Source: Stromatinia cepivora
Taxonomy: Eukaryota > Ascomycota > Leotiomycetes > Helotiales > Sclerotiniaceae
Direction: 5' to 3'
DNA: 64,000 nt
NCBI GenBank assembly: GCA_014898415.1
Contig: RCTD01000031.1
Coordinates: 310,001-374,000 of the forward strand
A model generated the notes under the pieces. The model did no database searches. It was given only the letters and a program-made list of their open reading frames with translations, and was not told the origin of the DNA. Every line of letters begins with the position of its first letter. The stretch's first letter is position 1. The position numbers and the translations under genes are program-made. Positions 1 to 11,151 of this stretch are shown here, piece by piece.

Positions 1-1237
1 GAAAAACCAAATCAATCGGATCGATTCAATTAAATCTACTTTTAGGAATTATCGAATTCTATATTATAGAATTAGAAATACTATTTCTATTATCGTTATA
101 AAATATAAATCGATTCAGGGTATATTATAATAATATTATTGATGCATTTATATTACTAATTATAAATCACCCCTATATTCACAAATTCAAATATACAATA
201 TTATTCTGGAATATAAAAATCCAATAATTTATATAAATATTTATCGATATAAACAATTGTTATTTAATCGAACCAGAAATATAAAGATTGTATCGTTATT
301 TCAATCATCCTTTTGTAGATAGATTCTATCGAGTTCTCTAATATATAGGCTATATAGATATTATTTAAGGAGATTTCGAAAGACTTACAAAATTCTACGA
401 ATATTATCAAAAATATAGAAAATCTTTAGACAGATTCAAGTTCAATCTTTGCGATGATATTGAATTTAATTATTCGATTATAATTGATATTATATATATC
501 AATAACAAATTAATATTATATATTATCAATAAAGGGATCAGATTCCAAGCAGTATAATAATTCGATAATATTAATACAAAATATATATAGAATAAATTAA
601 GAATATACTGGATGGATACATATTTAGGCTTATTAGATTATATCATTTATAATACCGGGAAAAACTTTATGAACAAAGAATTCAAATAATATACCGAAAT
701 GATGGTAATCACTACAAAAAGCATACCCATCGAAATACATTGATCGATCGGAATGGTCGAATATTACCATTAAATTATTCGACATACATATAATATCATC
801 AAAGAAGAATTCAAGGGCATTGAAATGATAAAAGAATTGGCATTGTAAATGATAATAAAAACAATCAATGATATTATTAATTTCGATAGAATTATACCTA
901 CCCTCCTAATATTCGAAATATACCCATAAATAAACAAATTCGATCTATTAATATCTAATATTCAACAATAATTCAATACAATCAAAAAAATAAGTAATAA
1001 AATCAAAAAACTTCGAATTGAAAAACAAATAATAAATATATTAAATTAATATAACAATTCAAATACAATTTCAATTTATAAATTATCAATCAATTTAAAG
1101 ATATAAATATAAAGAAAAAATAACAACCGAATTGCCAGATAAATAGGGCTATTCACATTACTATAAATCGAAGACGAAACCTATACAATTCAATTACCAA
1201 ATAAATATACAATCTTTCGATTTATAATAATGAAATC
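1..1237 (+). mobile_element. Element 0, Copia retrotransposon, left fragment (decayed integrase)
   Basis: This is the oldest layer of the nest and continues beyond the left edge. Reading across RIP-type stops, bases about 380-1,237 on the + strand give a Copia integrase: a core segment around 600-800 (WMDTYLG, then NSIGMVE-like at about 750) and the integrase C-terminal domain at about 1,130-1,230, which ends in a TIFRFIIMKS version of the FRSTVVKP motif. The same C-terminal motif occurs in element 2, so both belong to one fungal Copia lineage. The frame is cut at 1,237 by the LTR of element 1 and resumes after 31,836 with the linker and reverse transcriptase. Bases 1-380 are too degraded to assign. 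Not functional. Confidence 0.75.
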
Positions 1238-1406
1238 TGTTGGAAATGAGGCCATCATAGGATTAGAATTGAGGTCACGAGACCACAATAGTGTATAGAC
1301 CATATTTGGGGATAACCTCAATTCTACTCCTACTAGAATTATAGATTCTTAATTAAAAAACCTAAATAATCAACAATACTATTACTTTCTGTACCAAAAA
1401 TTAACA
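1238..1406 (+). repeat. Element 1 5' LTR
   Basis: 169-bp LTR that begins TGTTGG and ends TTAACA, preceded by AAATC at 1,233-1,237. It pairs with 31,663-31,831. It is followed directly by a primer binding site, which makes it the 5' LTR of a + strand element. Its outer (left) part has kept more G and C than the matching part of the 3' LTR. Confidence 0.92.
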
Positions 1407-1420
1407 GGTTATGAGATCCG
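1407..1420 (+). other. Element 1 primer binding site (initiator tRNA-Met type)
   Basis: GGTTATGAG directly follows the LTR end at 1,406. It is complementary to CTCATAACC, the anticodon-loop sequence of initiator tRNA-Met. Copia elements that prime from a cleaved half tRNA use this internal site rather than the tRNA 3' end. The bases after GGTTATGAG match the tRNA less well, probably because of mutation. Confidence 0.7.
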
Positions 1421-1799
1421 ATTGTACAGTAGTAACTAGAAAGTAAAGCAAATCGAAAAAGGATTAGTATAACTAATAAGGGTGGGACAGAGTGAAAATC
1501 AAAGTTTTCATATAATGCTACCGAAGTAGAGTTGAAATACGATAATACAGTTTATAATTCATAATATCACAGGTCAAAACGGAAAGCAATCTATACAATA
1601 CCGATACAGAATTATAGCAAAAGCAAAAAGCAAGTTCGTACAATTATAAGAAAACACATTACAATACAATTTTACAAATTTTCTTATTGTTTTATTTTTA
1701 TATTTCTTTATTATTCTGAATCTATTTATTGTATATTTTTTTTTTTTTAAGATTATTTTAAAAATCTGAAGATTATTTTCGATATCTATCAAACAGTAA

Positions 1800-2780
1800 G
1801 AAATCTTTATAATATCGGAATCAAACAATCTTTCGAAGTTCGATCAAAATAATTATGAATAATGGTTCAGATAAATGAAGATACAATTGAGAGGGAAAAA
1901 TGGTTTTATATAATTAATTAAACATTAAACGAATATGCGTAGATTACAGGATTCAATATAGTATCTGCTTACAAGATCAATGGTTGTATATATTACAATA
2001 TCGAATTGAAATCGGAATATTTAAAGGACGAAGCGAATATATTATTGTATATTTGTATAACACTTAATGATGATGATAAAGTTTTCACCAACGAATATTC
2101 AACAATATATACACTCTGGAGATATCTTAAATTAAAATATACTAGAATCAGTGTAGTTATAATTAATATATATATAATAATAATCCAGAATTTCAAATTT
2201 CAATCCAATATCTATTCCGATATAATCATTATCGAAGTTTGGAACAAATTGAAAAAGTATAAAAGGAAATTAGGAGTTGCAAACAAAAACTATCGGTCAG
2301 TATATTAAGATATTGTTTTGTTTTTGGTTTTAATATATAGTTTTCCAATCGATTATTAAAAAATAATGGATATATTGGATATCCAAACTAGCTTTAATAT
2401 CGATGATAAGATTAAATATTTACAGATTAAGGAATTTCGTTTTAAGGATAAATCAAAACTAATACAAATTGTGAAAGGATTTAGGTATATTTTTTGACAC
2501 CAAAAATCAAACTTCGAGATCCCAAACAATGTTTGCGATCTATATCAAAAGGAAAATCATTATATATGAGACTGCCTGTATTTAATGTGAACCAGTAAAC
2601 TCTTTTACAATTACCTTTGTTATTAAAGGAGAAGAGAATCACCGAATCCGAAGAAGATCCATTTCAATAAGAAAGATCAAATACACCCTACTAATAATAT
2701 CTTTGAATCAGATTCCAATATTGAGGATATAATAAAGGAAAATTGCAATTTGATAAAGAAAACTATTAATAAGATTTCTT
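1800..2780 (+). pseudogene. Element 1 gag (UBN2-like capsid protein), decayed
   Basis: Starting at about 1,835 the frame reads KFDQNNYE-stop-W, the RIP form of the KFDGSNYEQW start of Copia gag proteins. It goes on through the stretch at 2,006-2,308, which contains the pattern of an aliphatic helix, then TLWRYLKLKY, the usual 'W..L...Y' of the UBN2/gag-polypeptide family. A putative zinc-knuckle region further on is too damaged to read. The product would have been the structural capsid protein of the virus-like particle. Many stops; not functional. Confidence 0.7.
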
Positions 2781-2789
2781 TTAGCAAAT

Positions 2790-3786
2790 AGTATGCCGAT
2801 ATAGACGTTTCTTTATATATATCTAACCAATCTTCATTATTCAGATCAATAGAATTTATTACTAAACAAAGGATAAAGGTTAATAAGAAAATGATGTATT
2901 GTTGTTATTGGGGTTTAGTGGATATGGTATGCGAAAATGGTTCTAAAATGTTATTTTCAAATATGTTATATGTATTAAGACTAGGAGTAAATTTGTTGTT
3001 AGAAAAAAGAATCTGCGAAACAGGGCTGCAAAAAGAATTCAACTCTTATTATATATATTTCAAAAAGAACAATAAGAAAGTCATCCGTGCTAGAATACAA
3101 AATAGAATATACATGGTTTTATATATAACCAAAGGATATGAGGATATAATTCTTTATTCTAATATATATCAAAATGATCAGGAAAAAAACTTTTCTTTAG
3201 AGATAATCGATGGTATCAAAGGTATCGATAACAAATTAATATTCAAAAAAAAAAAAGATATTTGTTATGGTATTAAAGATTCAACCATTTAGATTTAGAC
3301 AAGATCAAGAATCTATATAAGGTATTCAATATAATCAAACCGATAAAAATCTTAATTGAATTAGATATTTGCAAAATATGTATACTCATCAAGATGATTA
3401 ATTGTATTTCGAAGCAATTGAATCTGTACAAATCAAAGAGATTCGAATTTATATATTTCGATATTGCAGGATCATTCCCAAAATCGATTCGAGGGAATTG
3501 TTATTTTATATTGATTATTGATAATTGTACAAAAATAAATTGGATTATATTATTTAAACAAAAAAAACGATACAATTCAAATATTGAAAACTTGGAAAAA
3601 AGAAATGGAATTAGTTATTGGAAAAAAGATCATTATAATTAGGATTGATAATACACCGGAACTCTTACAAATTATTCATAAATAATTATTAGGTATATAA
3701 TCCGAAGTTACAATAATTGTTTCTTTATATCAAAACAAACTTATAAAATAGAATATAAGGATTATAGAGATAGATATAAGAGTAAT
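2790..3786 (+). pseudogene. Element 1 protease/pre-integrase and integrase N-terminal part
   Basis: Bases 2,891-3,290 give a protease-like and GAG-pre-integrase stretch (LYVLRLGVNLLLEKR, then IYMVLYI). Bases 3,394-3,642 give the start of the integrase core: SKQLNLYKSKRFEFIYFDIAG matches the 'lDlaGP' beginning of the retroviral integrase domain and is followed by YFILIIDNCTKINW. At 3,660-3,786 a decayed 'SSHQNG..ER' region of the core can be seen. The frame stops at 3,786 because element 2 is inserted there, and continues at 10,618 after one copy of the GTAAT duplication. Confidence 0.8.
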
Positions 3787-3973
3787 TGTTGGAATACATG
3801 ACTGATGAAACACGTGATACCATCATGTGTTTCCCCTATATCGTAAGTGGGATGGCAGTGTCTATATAGATTAGTAGAACCCTATTATATAAAAGGGTTA
3901 AGATAGAATAATAGAACCATTTTTACCCTATACACGTTTTGTATATATACCTCCTTACAAAGTCTATCCAATA
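3787..3973 (+). repeat. Element 2 5' LTR
   Basis: 187-bp LTR, TGTTGG at the left end and TCCAATA at the right end, preceded by the duplication GTAAT. It matches 10,429-10,617 over its whole length, for example the shared CCCTATTATA.AAAAGGGTTAAGA block. By hand count, its first 50 bases contain 21 G/C, against 11 in the 52 matching bases of the 3' LTR. Confidence 0.93.
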
Positions 3974-4317
3974 TTGATCAGTGATTGATAAAACTCAATC
4001 ACAGAACGGCAAGATCAAATTTAATAAAAAAAGATATCTTTTGAAAAGACAAACAAGATTGTACTAAACTAAGTTTATATACGATCTGTATGGAAGAATT
4101 AGAATACTATATTCTCTATACTATTTTCTTCGAAATATATATTAAAAAAGGATCTTTGATTATAATTGATTTTTTCAGAATAGTTTGATTTTATATCGAT
4201 TCTATCTGTATCTATTATATTCTTGTATATACTATACAACAAATCTATTCGATATAATACGATATCGAATTATAATATTCAATATAGTTTTTCCAATCCC
4301 TGAATCACTTTTATACA

Positions 4318-5700
4318 AAATGGACACTGAATTTTAAGGGAAACAATTGAATCCAAATTCAGAATTCACTGAATCCCAAGTGAATACCGATATAATTATA
4401 TGGTTCATCAATTCACAATTCAGAAGGTACAAAGGGCAAAAACTATAAGAAGAATTTCAAGAATGATATGAAGGCTGGACGGATGCTACATTCAAAATTG
4501 CATATCGCGAAGCTCTCAAATTCGTACAAATTCAATTCATTTTGTATAGCTTTTAGGTCCAATAAATAAAAGGGAGCAATAATTATACAAAAGTATTTAC
4601 TGAATTTATCTCGAAAGACAAATCAGATGAATATACAAAAGAAGTTCAAAAAAAAGCAGATCGATTAAAAGAAGAATATACAGATATATACGAAATCATT
4701 GCACCAAAGAAATCGATCAAAATTCAAGTTTCATCTATATCAAAGCTTTTTGAACAAATACAATAAAATAAATAATAGCAACGAAATCAAAGCTAATTCC
4801 CTTCTGATCCTATAATACTAGATTGTATAACAAGGTAGAATATATCTTACACAATATACAAACGAAACCTTCTTTCAGATCTTATAAAAATATATAATAA
4901 CAATGAATTCAAATATAGCGGCAGGGAGTACGATTTTCTGAATAAGAAACTGCAGATATTCTATGAACTTTACAGCAAAATCAAAATTCACCTAAATGAA
5001 TACAAAACAGCATTTTCAACAATACTTTAAGGCTCTATGTTATCATTCTATTTCAACAAAATTAATAATAGAAAATTGAAATTCGAAGAAATGATCATAT
5101 TTACGAAAATACATTTTGAAATAGAAAAAAGACATCAGAAATATCTCACCGAATAATATAATACAACATTTCCATAGATCATACGAAAGCATTCTAACAA
5201 ATCACTTTCAGAATAATTAGAAAAGCTTTTTGATATACTTCGTATATTACAATATAGATTGATAAATTCATATCAATCAGAATTGATGTTAAAAGATCAA
5301 GTTATAAATGCTTATCACGATGTTCCTGAATACAATTTCGTTTTGTTATATCCTATTACAATGTACAAAGGCCTTTATATTGATCTTCGAAATGCTATTG
5401 ATCAAATTGAAAGAATACAATCAACAAATATCTATATTACAGATTCGATAATTAATAATCTATTAGGCACGGAAATATACTGGACGGATCGTATATATAG
5501 TAATCGAGGCTCATACAGAAATCGAGGATAATATAAAGCTCGATCAAAAGACAGATTCATCCTTTTTTACTTATATTTATTAGCAAATTCATCAAAAAGA
5601 CTTCAATATTCTCAAATACTATTATATATATCAATTCAGAAATACTTCGTATATAAACAATTAGAATACTGATCGACAAATTATACGAAAAAGGAATAGA
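4318..5700 (+). pseudogene. Element 2 gag, decayed
   Basis: From the ATG at 4,318 the frame starts MDTEF and continues with a gag-like helical stretch, including KKADRLKEEYTDIYEII at about 4,640-4,700 and the open stretch 5,259-5,531. That stretch ends in an arginine/glycine-rich tail (NRGSYRNRG) typical of the region before a gag zinc knuckle. The N-terminal position directly after the LTR and leader fits gag. Stops replace several Gln positions. Confidence 0.6.
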
Positions 5701-5759
5701 AGATGAAATTCAATTAATATATAATAGAATAAGAAATAAATAAAGAAATATTCAAGTAA

Positions 5760-6440
5760 TATCTTTTGAAATATAAAGATATATCTGAATCGCAATACAA
5801 AAAGGATGAAATATCAGAAAAAGATAACACTTTTGAATATCCCCAAATTGAATCTTCAAATAATCAAATGATTCAATTTGAAATATATTTCATTGAAATA
5901 GATTCTATTAATGAAATATATATTACAGAATTATTAGGGAGACAATCATTGATATATATATATCTACAAAATGATCAATTCAATCAATCATACGAAAAAT
6001 ACGAAAAGAGCGATAACCCAAATGAAGTTTTCCAATTTCAAGATTGATATTCAATAAATGTATTTCAAGGTATCATTTCAGATATAGATGTATCAGGAAT
6101 ATCAATAACAAAGGAATTTCAGGTACAGGTATTAAAAAGAAAGAAAGGTATCTTATATACAAAAGATATTGAGTACAATATCAAATTCGGAAAAGGAATT
6201 ATATAATCGCAAAGAGATATCATTATTCAAATATTAATTGGAATCATTATATTTTTTATTATATCAATAAATATTCTATTTTTTATATATATATAAGATA
6301 TAAATTGCTTATATATCATATTCGATAATATATCAAATATATTAAAATAAGGTAATAAAATTATTCCTATTATACAAAAATAGAAATATCCTTTTATATT
6401 TTTTGATCAAATAAAAAAGATAATGATATATCATCACTTA
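5760..6440 (+). pseudogene. Element 2 protease and pre-integrase segment, decayed
   Basis: Bases 5,766-6,047 encode an acidic linker. Bases 6,050-6,440 then continue the same polyprotein with a pre-integrase pattern (LKRKKGILYTKDIEYNI, then a HHLIETEF-like zinc-binding motif at about 6,430). The protease active site cannot be recognised with certainty. The assignment rests on position between gag and integrase. Confidence 0.5.
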
Positions 6441-7440
6441 ATAGAAACTGAATTTCGATAAATATATCGAAGATTTGGATATTCCTCTATACGAAAACTC
6501 ATCAATATATTTAATTGTATAGGGTATACAAATATTGACTTTTAAATAATCGAGAAACTCAATAAAATATATAAATATTATCAGTTTCATACAAAATCCC
6601 TAAGATATTTCAAATTCATAATAAAAGATAATATCGAATTCAATTATTCAATCATTCTGAATATATTCTATATTGAAGGAAAACCTGTTCTTTATATCAT
6701 CGATAAAGCTATTGTATACAATATTATTATATTTGTACGAGATATAAGCATAAAGACAATTTGGAATATAATTCGGAAATACTGAATCGATATATACCTT
6801 AACCCATTAGATCATATATCTTATAATACAAATACGAATTTTATATCGATTGAATTTCAACAAAAGATGAAAGCTCTTTAAATCGATATTCGCGAAATCT
6901 TTATAAAAATTTACAATGCAATTAATAAAGTCAAGAGATTTCATATATCTATATGACAATTGTACGAAATATTCAAGGAAAAATTAAAAAACGAAAACCT
7001 CGAAAAAGAAACTATTTTATAGATAATAATTAAAGTAATAAATAATATTGCAGAATCAAACGGTTTTATTCTAACTCTTTTTGTATATAAAGTATATCCC
7101 CAAATGATTTTATATAATCCATTTTCTCAATCGATTATAAAACGAGTATAAATATACCGACAAATAATGAAAAAGATTCGAGAAATTCAAACAAAATGTA
7201 TGATATAAGATTCATTTAATACTAGAAATGATTTAGATATATATAAGATACTAAAACTATTTTTGAATTCATTAATACAAATATAAAAAGAAAAGAAAGG
7301 ATGGACAGGACCTTATAGATTGATTATAATTATGAATCAAAATTGCACAATCGATTTCCTTTATAGTCCTATAGAATTTCGTATAACAATTGTCAAACCA
7401 TTTTACAAGGATATATATGAAAAACCATTCCCAATAGAAA
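6440..7440 (+). pseudogene. Element 2 integrase, decayed
   Basis: A core-like stretch at about 6,600-6,800 and the helical region at about 6,890-7,050 lead into the C-terminal domain. There 7,290-7,430 reads KGWTGPYRLIII, then CTIDFLYSP and FRITIVKPF. This 'WtGPy.l....TcTid.p.gp..FRsTvVKPy' pattern marks the integrase of a well-known fungal Copia lineage. The DDE residues cannot all be placed. Product: DNA-joining enzyme that inserts the element. Not functional. Confidence 0.75.
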
Positions 7441-7639
7441 ATTCATTCCCAATAACCCTTCCAAATATAGAAAATCCATTACTTCCAGAGAATCTATTAC
7501 CTTTGATAATCTCTTCTATTCCTTCAAATCAAAATCAAAAGATAAACAAATTTGAAAGGAAATATATATAATCTAATACCAAGAAAGAAAGAATAATCAA
7601 TCCTGTACTTTGTACATTGATATAAATCGAAATCCCCAA

Positions 7640-8640
7640 AATATCATTTCTACAGAAGGTACAAGAAATAAATGATGAATACAATCAATTAATTACTGCA
7701 ATTCGAGATAATCAAGATTTATCAAAAGTATTCATCATAAAAAAGGAACAAGAAGTATTAGATCTTGCAATTGATCTTTATACAAAAAAGATCATTATAA
7801 TTGAAGGATAACCATTTGAAGTTTTACAAATATAAAAGATCGATAATTTAATTGCAAAAGATATTTTCGAATTCGTTAAATATAATTCCTTTATATATAT
7901 CAGGAAATTGTTCAATTTATATCTTATAAATGAAATCAAAGGATGTACAACAAATTCCCTATACAAAAAATTATATCTAATCATTCAAGTATATAATGAT
8001 TCTGGAAAAGAAACAATATTGATACAAACACCTACAATCCAAAGGTCAAACCAGAAAATCATTATAACTCTAACTTCAATATTAGAATTAATGAATATCA
8101 AACTCATAATACAAGATGTTATATAGATATATATATAATTAAAAACATCTCTGAATTATATTATACTAACAAATTTACTAAAAGAACTTTAAGATAAATA
8201 TGCAAAAAATACAATTATAATAATCAAAAAGCTATTATATAGTATCATAGAAATAGAAACACATTGATGAACAACCTATTGAAAACATTATTAAAAAAGA
8301 TTGAATATAATTATATCGTCATATAACCCTTGCTTATTAATCTCGGATTCAAAGAATATACAATTCGGAATTGTAAAAATACAAACAGACAATATCCTTA
8401 TTCTTATAAATAAATAATTCCTAAAGCTAAAAAACAAAGAATTAATTGATACAAATATTAAAATCAAATCAAAAGAACACCTTATAAATGATACCCCGTT
8501 AATATTCAATAGATATATAATACAATATACAGAAAACGATTTTATATTTATATAAAAAGATTAAGAAAAGAAAATCAGAAAGATTAACAATTCAAAACAA
8601 TATTAAAAATAAAGAGTTAAAAGGATATATATTGTTATAA
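7640..8640 (+). pseudogene. Element 2 reverse transcriptase, decayed
   Basis: Recognisable blocks are LYLINEIKG at about 7,915, VYNDSGKETILIQTPTIQR at about 7,990-8,045 (the 'qaYnD..Ke.vLTqsPTIQR' block of this Copia lineage) and FGIVKIQTDNILIL at about 8,362-8,405. The last is the catalytic block, where TDD has become TDN (8,382-8,393). A decayed stretch follows at 8,400-8,640. The enzyme would copy the element RNA into DNA. Stops and the Asp-to-Asn change exclude activity. Confidence 0.8.
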
Positions 8641-8689
8641 TTTGTTAGCCAAAAATATTGTACAATTTATCAATTACTGTATAATACCA

Positions 8690-9350
8690 AGATCCATTAG
8701 ACGAAAACATCAAATTGTTTAATAAAAGATTAGATTGGTAAATGAAAAACCTTAATCGAAATCTTCATTTCATTTCTTTTGAAAAAGATTATATAAAACT
8801 ATTTGTTTTTGTTGATGAATCCTTTGCCAATAATAAGGATTTGAATAATCAAATAGGATTCATTATTTTATTTGCAAATGAAAATATATTAAACAAAAAC
8901 ACCTTCAAGATAAAAAGCAATATCATTTATTATAATAATACAAAAAGCAAAAGAATTATATACAATATATTAGCATTCAAGATATATAGAATAATAATAG
9001 AAGTAGATATCAATCTTATAATACAATCTACTTTACAAATTGTTACTTTATAATTCGATATCCCTGATATTCCAATTATTATATATATTGATTTATATTT
9101 GCTATACAAATACTTTGTTAAATTAAATACAACAAAAAAGAAAAGATTGATAATCGATATTATAATATTTCGGCAATTATACAAATAAAAAGAATTAACA
9201 GAAATGAAATAGATCAATAAATTCGATAATATTGTTGATACAATAACAAAAGTTAATCCTAATAATAGCTTAGAAAAGTTTATTGATATGAATACTCTCA
9301 AAATATATATAAAGGGATAAATAAAACAAGAAATTCGTATAAAAATCAAT
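8690..9350 (+). pseudogene. Element 2 RNase H, decayed
   Basis: From 8,742 the frame is open for 103 codons: MKNLNRNLHFISF, then LFVFVDESFANNKDLNNQIGF. This is the RNase H start, in which the first catalytic Asp sits in 'FvDgSFAnn.D'. After one stop it continues to about 9,320 with DLYLLYKYFVKLNTTKKKRL and a TKVNPNNSLEKFID tail, the 'TK..PS.aL..lid' end of Copia RNase H. The order and sequence agree with the same fungal Copia lineage. Confidence 0.85.
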
Positions 9351-10428
9351 TAAATCTTTATATAAACCAAAATTGATATAGAAATATAACGTTAATCATT
9401 TTTATATTTTATATTTTATTTTCAAAAATTATAAAAAGAAAATTTTTCATTTTGATTTTATTTTCTAAATCAAAAGACAAAAACACTCAGATATTGTACG
9501 AATCAATCAATAACAAGAGACTTTTTGACAGAACCAAAATCAAGTAAGAAAGGCTTCTTTGTTGAAAGAGGAGAAGTGGGATTCCGATTGGGAGAAGTGC
9601 GAGGAGGAGGAGGTGGATTAGATCGGCCGGTAGAATTAGTATATAGATGATCTAAGTGTATATAATGAATCCTATGATTGTGTTATTTATAATTCCTATA
9701 ATTGTTTTTGAAATATTCTTTTACACGATAGTATTTAGGGAAAGGAATCAGTTTTCAATGATAACATTCTCTATAAGATCCTTCAATTAAAGTATCCCGA
9801 TTTTGTATCAAAAGATCATTAATATATAAAGCATATATCGATTATATTTGAACAAATGTAATACGATTTCATATAAATGGAACAGGATATCCCGGTATAA
9901 TTAGAATAATGAATTGAAGAGCGTTATAACAATAAAAAACAAGCTCTTTATTATCGATCGGGAGAATAGGATTTTGATTTAGTTAAACCAAAGTATTCGC
10001 AGTATTATATAATTGAAGAACCCTATTATACAAAGAATCAATATATTACGAATAATATAAGCTTTATAACAAATACGGGGTAAGATCTCAATACAATTAA
10101 TTGCCCCGTAACCAATATGAAATATACATTTTCGGGAATTCAGCAAATACAATCTTCAATAGCTCTATAGCCGTCAATACGATCTCGAAATCAGAAATAT
10201 CGGCCAAACCGATCGAGAAATATATATAAAATGAAAAGCTTCTGTTTTGATGAAATTGAAGGACGCAAATATTAAATATTTGATTGATTTGAGGAAAGAA
10301 TTCATTATATTTGTTTGAATAAAAAAATAAATATAAGAATCGAATTAAACGATTAAGTAACTATTTATGTTCCAATAATCAATCTGATTTGTATATATGG
10401 TATTTCGTATGAAAAAGAAAGTTAAACT
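9351..10428. other. Element 2 non-coding 3' region with a GC-rich purine island
   Basis: About 1.1 kb between RNase H and the 3' LTR with no recognised protein. At 9,567-9,632 lies an island rich in G and A (GGAGAAGTGGG, then GGAGGAGGAGGTGG) that is far richer in GC than anything around it. A purine run suitable as a polypurine tract (GAAAAAGAAAG) sits just before the 3' LTR at about 10,411-10,421. Confidence 0.6.
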
Positions 10429-10617
10429 TGTATTAAAACATATAATTGACGAAATATATAATACCATTATATATTTCCCCTATATTGTAAATGGGATGGT
10501 AGTGTTTATATAAATTAATAGAACCCTATTATACAAAAGGGTTAAGACAGAATAATAGAACCATCTTTATTCCATACGCGTTTTGTGTATACACCCCCTT
10601 ACGAAGTCTGTCCAACA
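10429..10617 (+). repeat. Element 2 3' LTR
   Basis: 189-bp LTR beginning TGTATT and ending TCCAACA, followed by the duplication GTAAT (10,618-10,622). Its right, outer part keeps more G and C than the 5' LTR (23 of 49 against 17 of 48 by hand count); its left, inner part has lost more. Confidence 0.93.
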
Positions 10618-10685
10618 GTAATACTAAAAGAAATTGGATTATCATTAGAATTTTGAAATGAAGTTATAGAACACGATATTTATAT
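10618..10685 (+). pseudogene. Element 1 integrase, middle fragment
   Basis: A 68-bp piece of the element 1 integrase trapped between element 2 and element 3. In frame it reads like LKEIGLSLEF-stop-NEVIEHD, the decayed 'mLkeaglP.efWdea..ha' block that follows the integrase core in Copia proteins. It begins with the second copy of GTAAT and ends at the left LTR of element 3, so two independent insertions hit the same gene 68 bp apart. Confidence 0.8.
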
Positions 10686-10976
10686 TGTGAAGGAGGTAGG
10701 TCGAGATACATGCGTCCCGATAGCATACTGTAAAGGGAAATAAGAATTGGAATTGATCAGATTACATTGTAGAGACTTCAAGTAGTAAAATTAGTAGGTT
10801 TAAACAATGGTTTGGGTTGTATACAAATGAAATACAAAAAGACTAATGAAAAACGATTGATTTCTTTTAAGGAAAAAAAAACAAAGCTTTCTCTTATATT
10901 TAACTACGAAGAGTTATATAACCATATAACTACAAACTAGCTATATATTAGACCTTGATATCCCAACTTTCTTATA
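10686..10976 (-). repeat. Element 3 3' LTR (left copy)
   Basis: 291 bp, from TGTGAAGG on the + strand to TTCTTATA. It pairs with 21,612-21,902, which has the same length. Just inside it, at about 10,977-10,995, the - strand carries the purine-rich tract GGAAAAGAGAAGGG, a polypurine tract next to the 3' LTR, which confirms the - orientation. Its first 50 + strand bases (the outer edge) have 24 G/C, against 13 of 51 in the other copy. Confidence 0.92.
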
Positions 10977-11151
10977 CCCTTCTCTTTTCCGGAATATATA
11001 TTCTATTTGGCCTTAGGATAACTACAAAAAGTAAAAACTAAAGAGATCAAAAGATAACTAAACTAGGGAAAGCTAATTAGAATATCAGCGAATTAGGGTA
11101 GTGAACAATTTTTAAAATCGTTTTAAAAAAACAGTATATTTCAGGTTCTTA

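Larger units (their letters stand above)
3787..10617 (+). mobile_element. Element 2, complete but decayed Copia retrotransposon
   Basis: 6.8-kb element with LTRs at 3,787-3,973 and 10,429-10,617 and a perfect 5-bp target duplication GTAAT (3,782-3,786 and 10,618-10,622), inserted in the integrase gene of element 1. On the + strand it holds gag, protease/pre-integrase, integrase, reverse transcriptase and RNase H in Copia order. Its integrase C-terminus and reverse transcriptase belong to the same fungal lineage as element 0. Between the RNase H (about 9,330) and the 3' LTR lies about 1.1 kb without assigned coding, which includes a small GC-rich island. All frames carry RIP-type stops. Confidence 0.92.

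Noticed and set aside
8930..9349. 139-codon - strand frame as a membrane protein
   Set aside because: It is the antisense of the element 2 RNase H, and its hydrophobicity follows from A-rich codons on the other strand.
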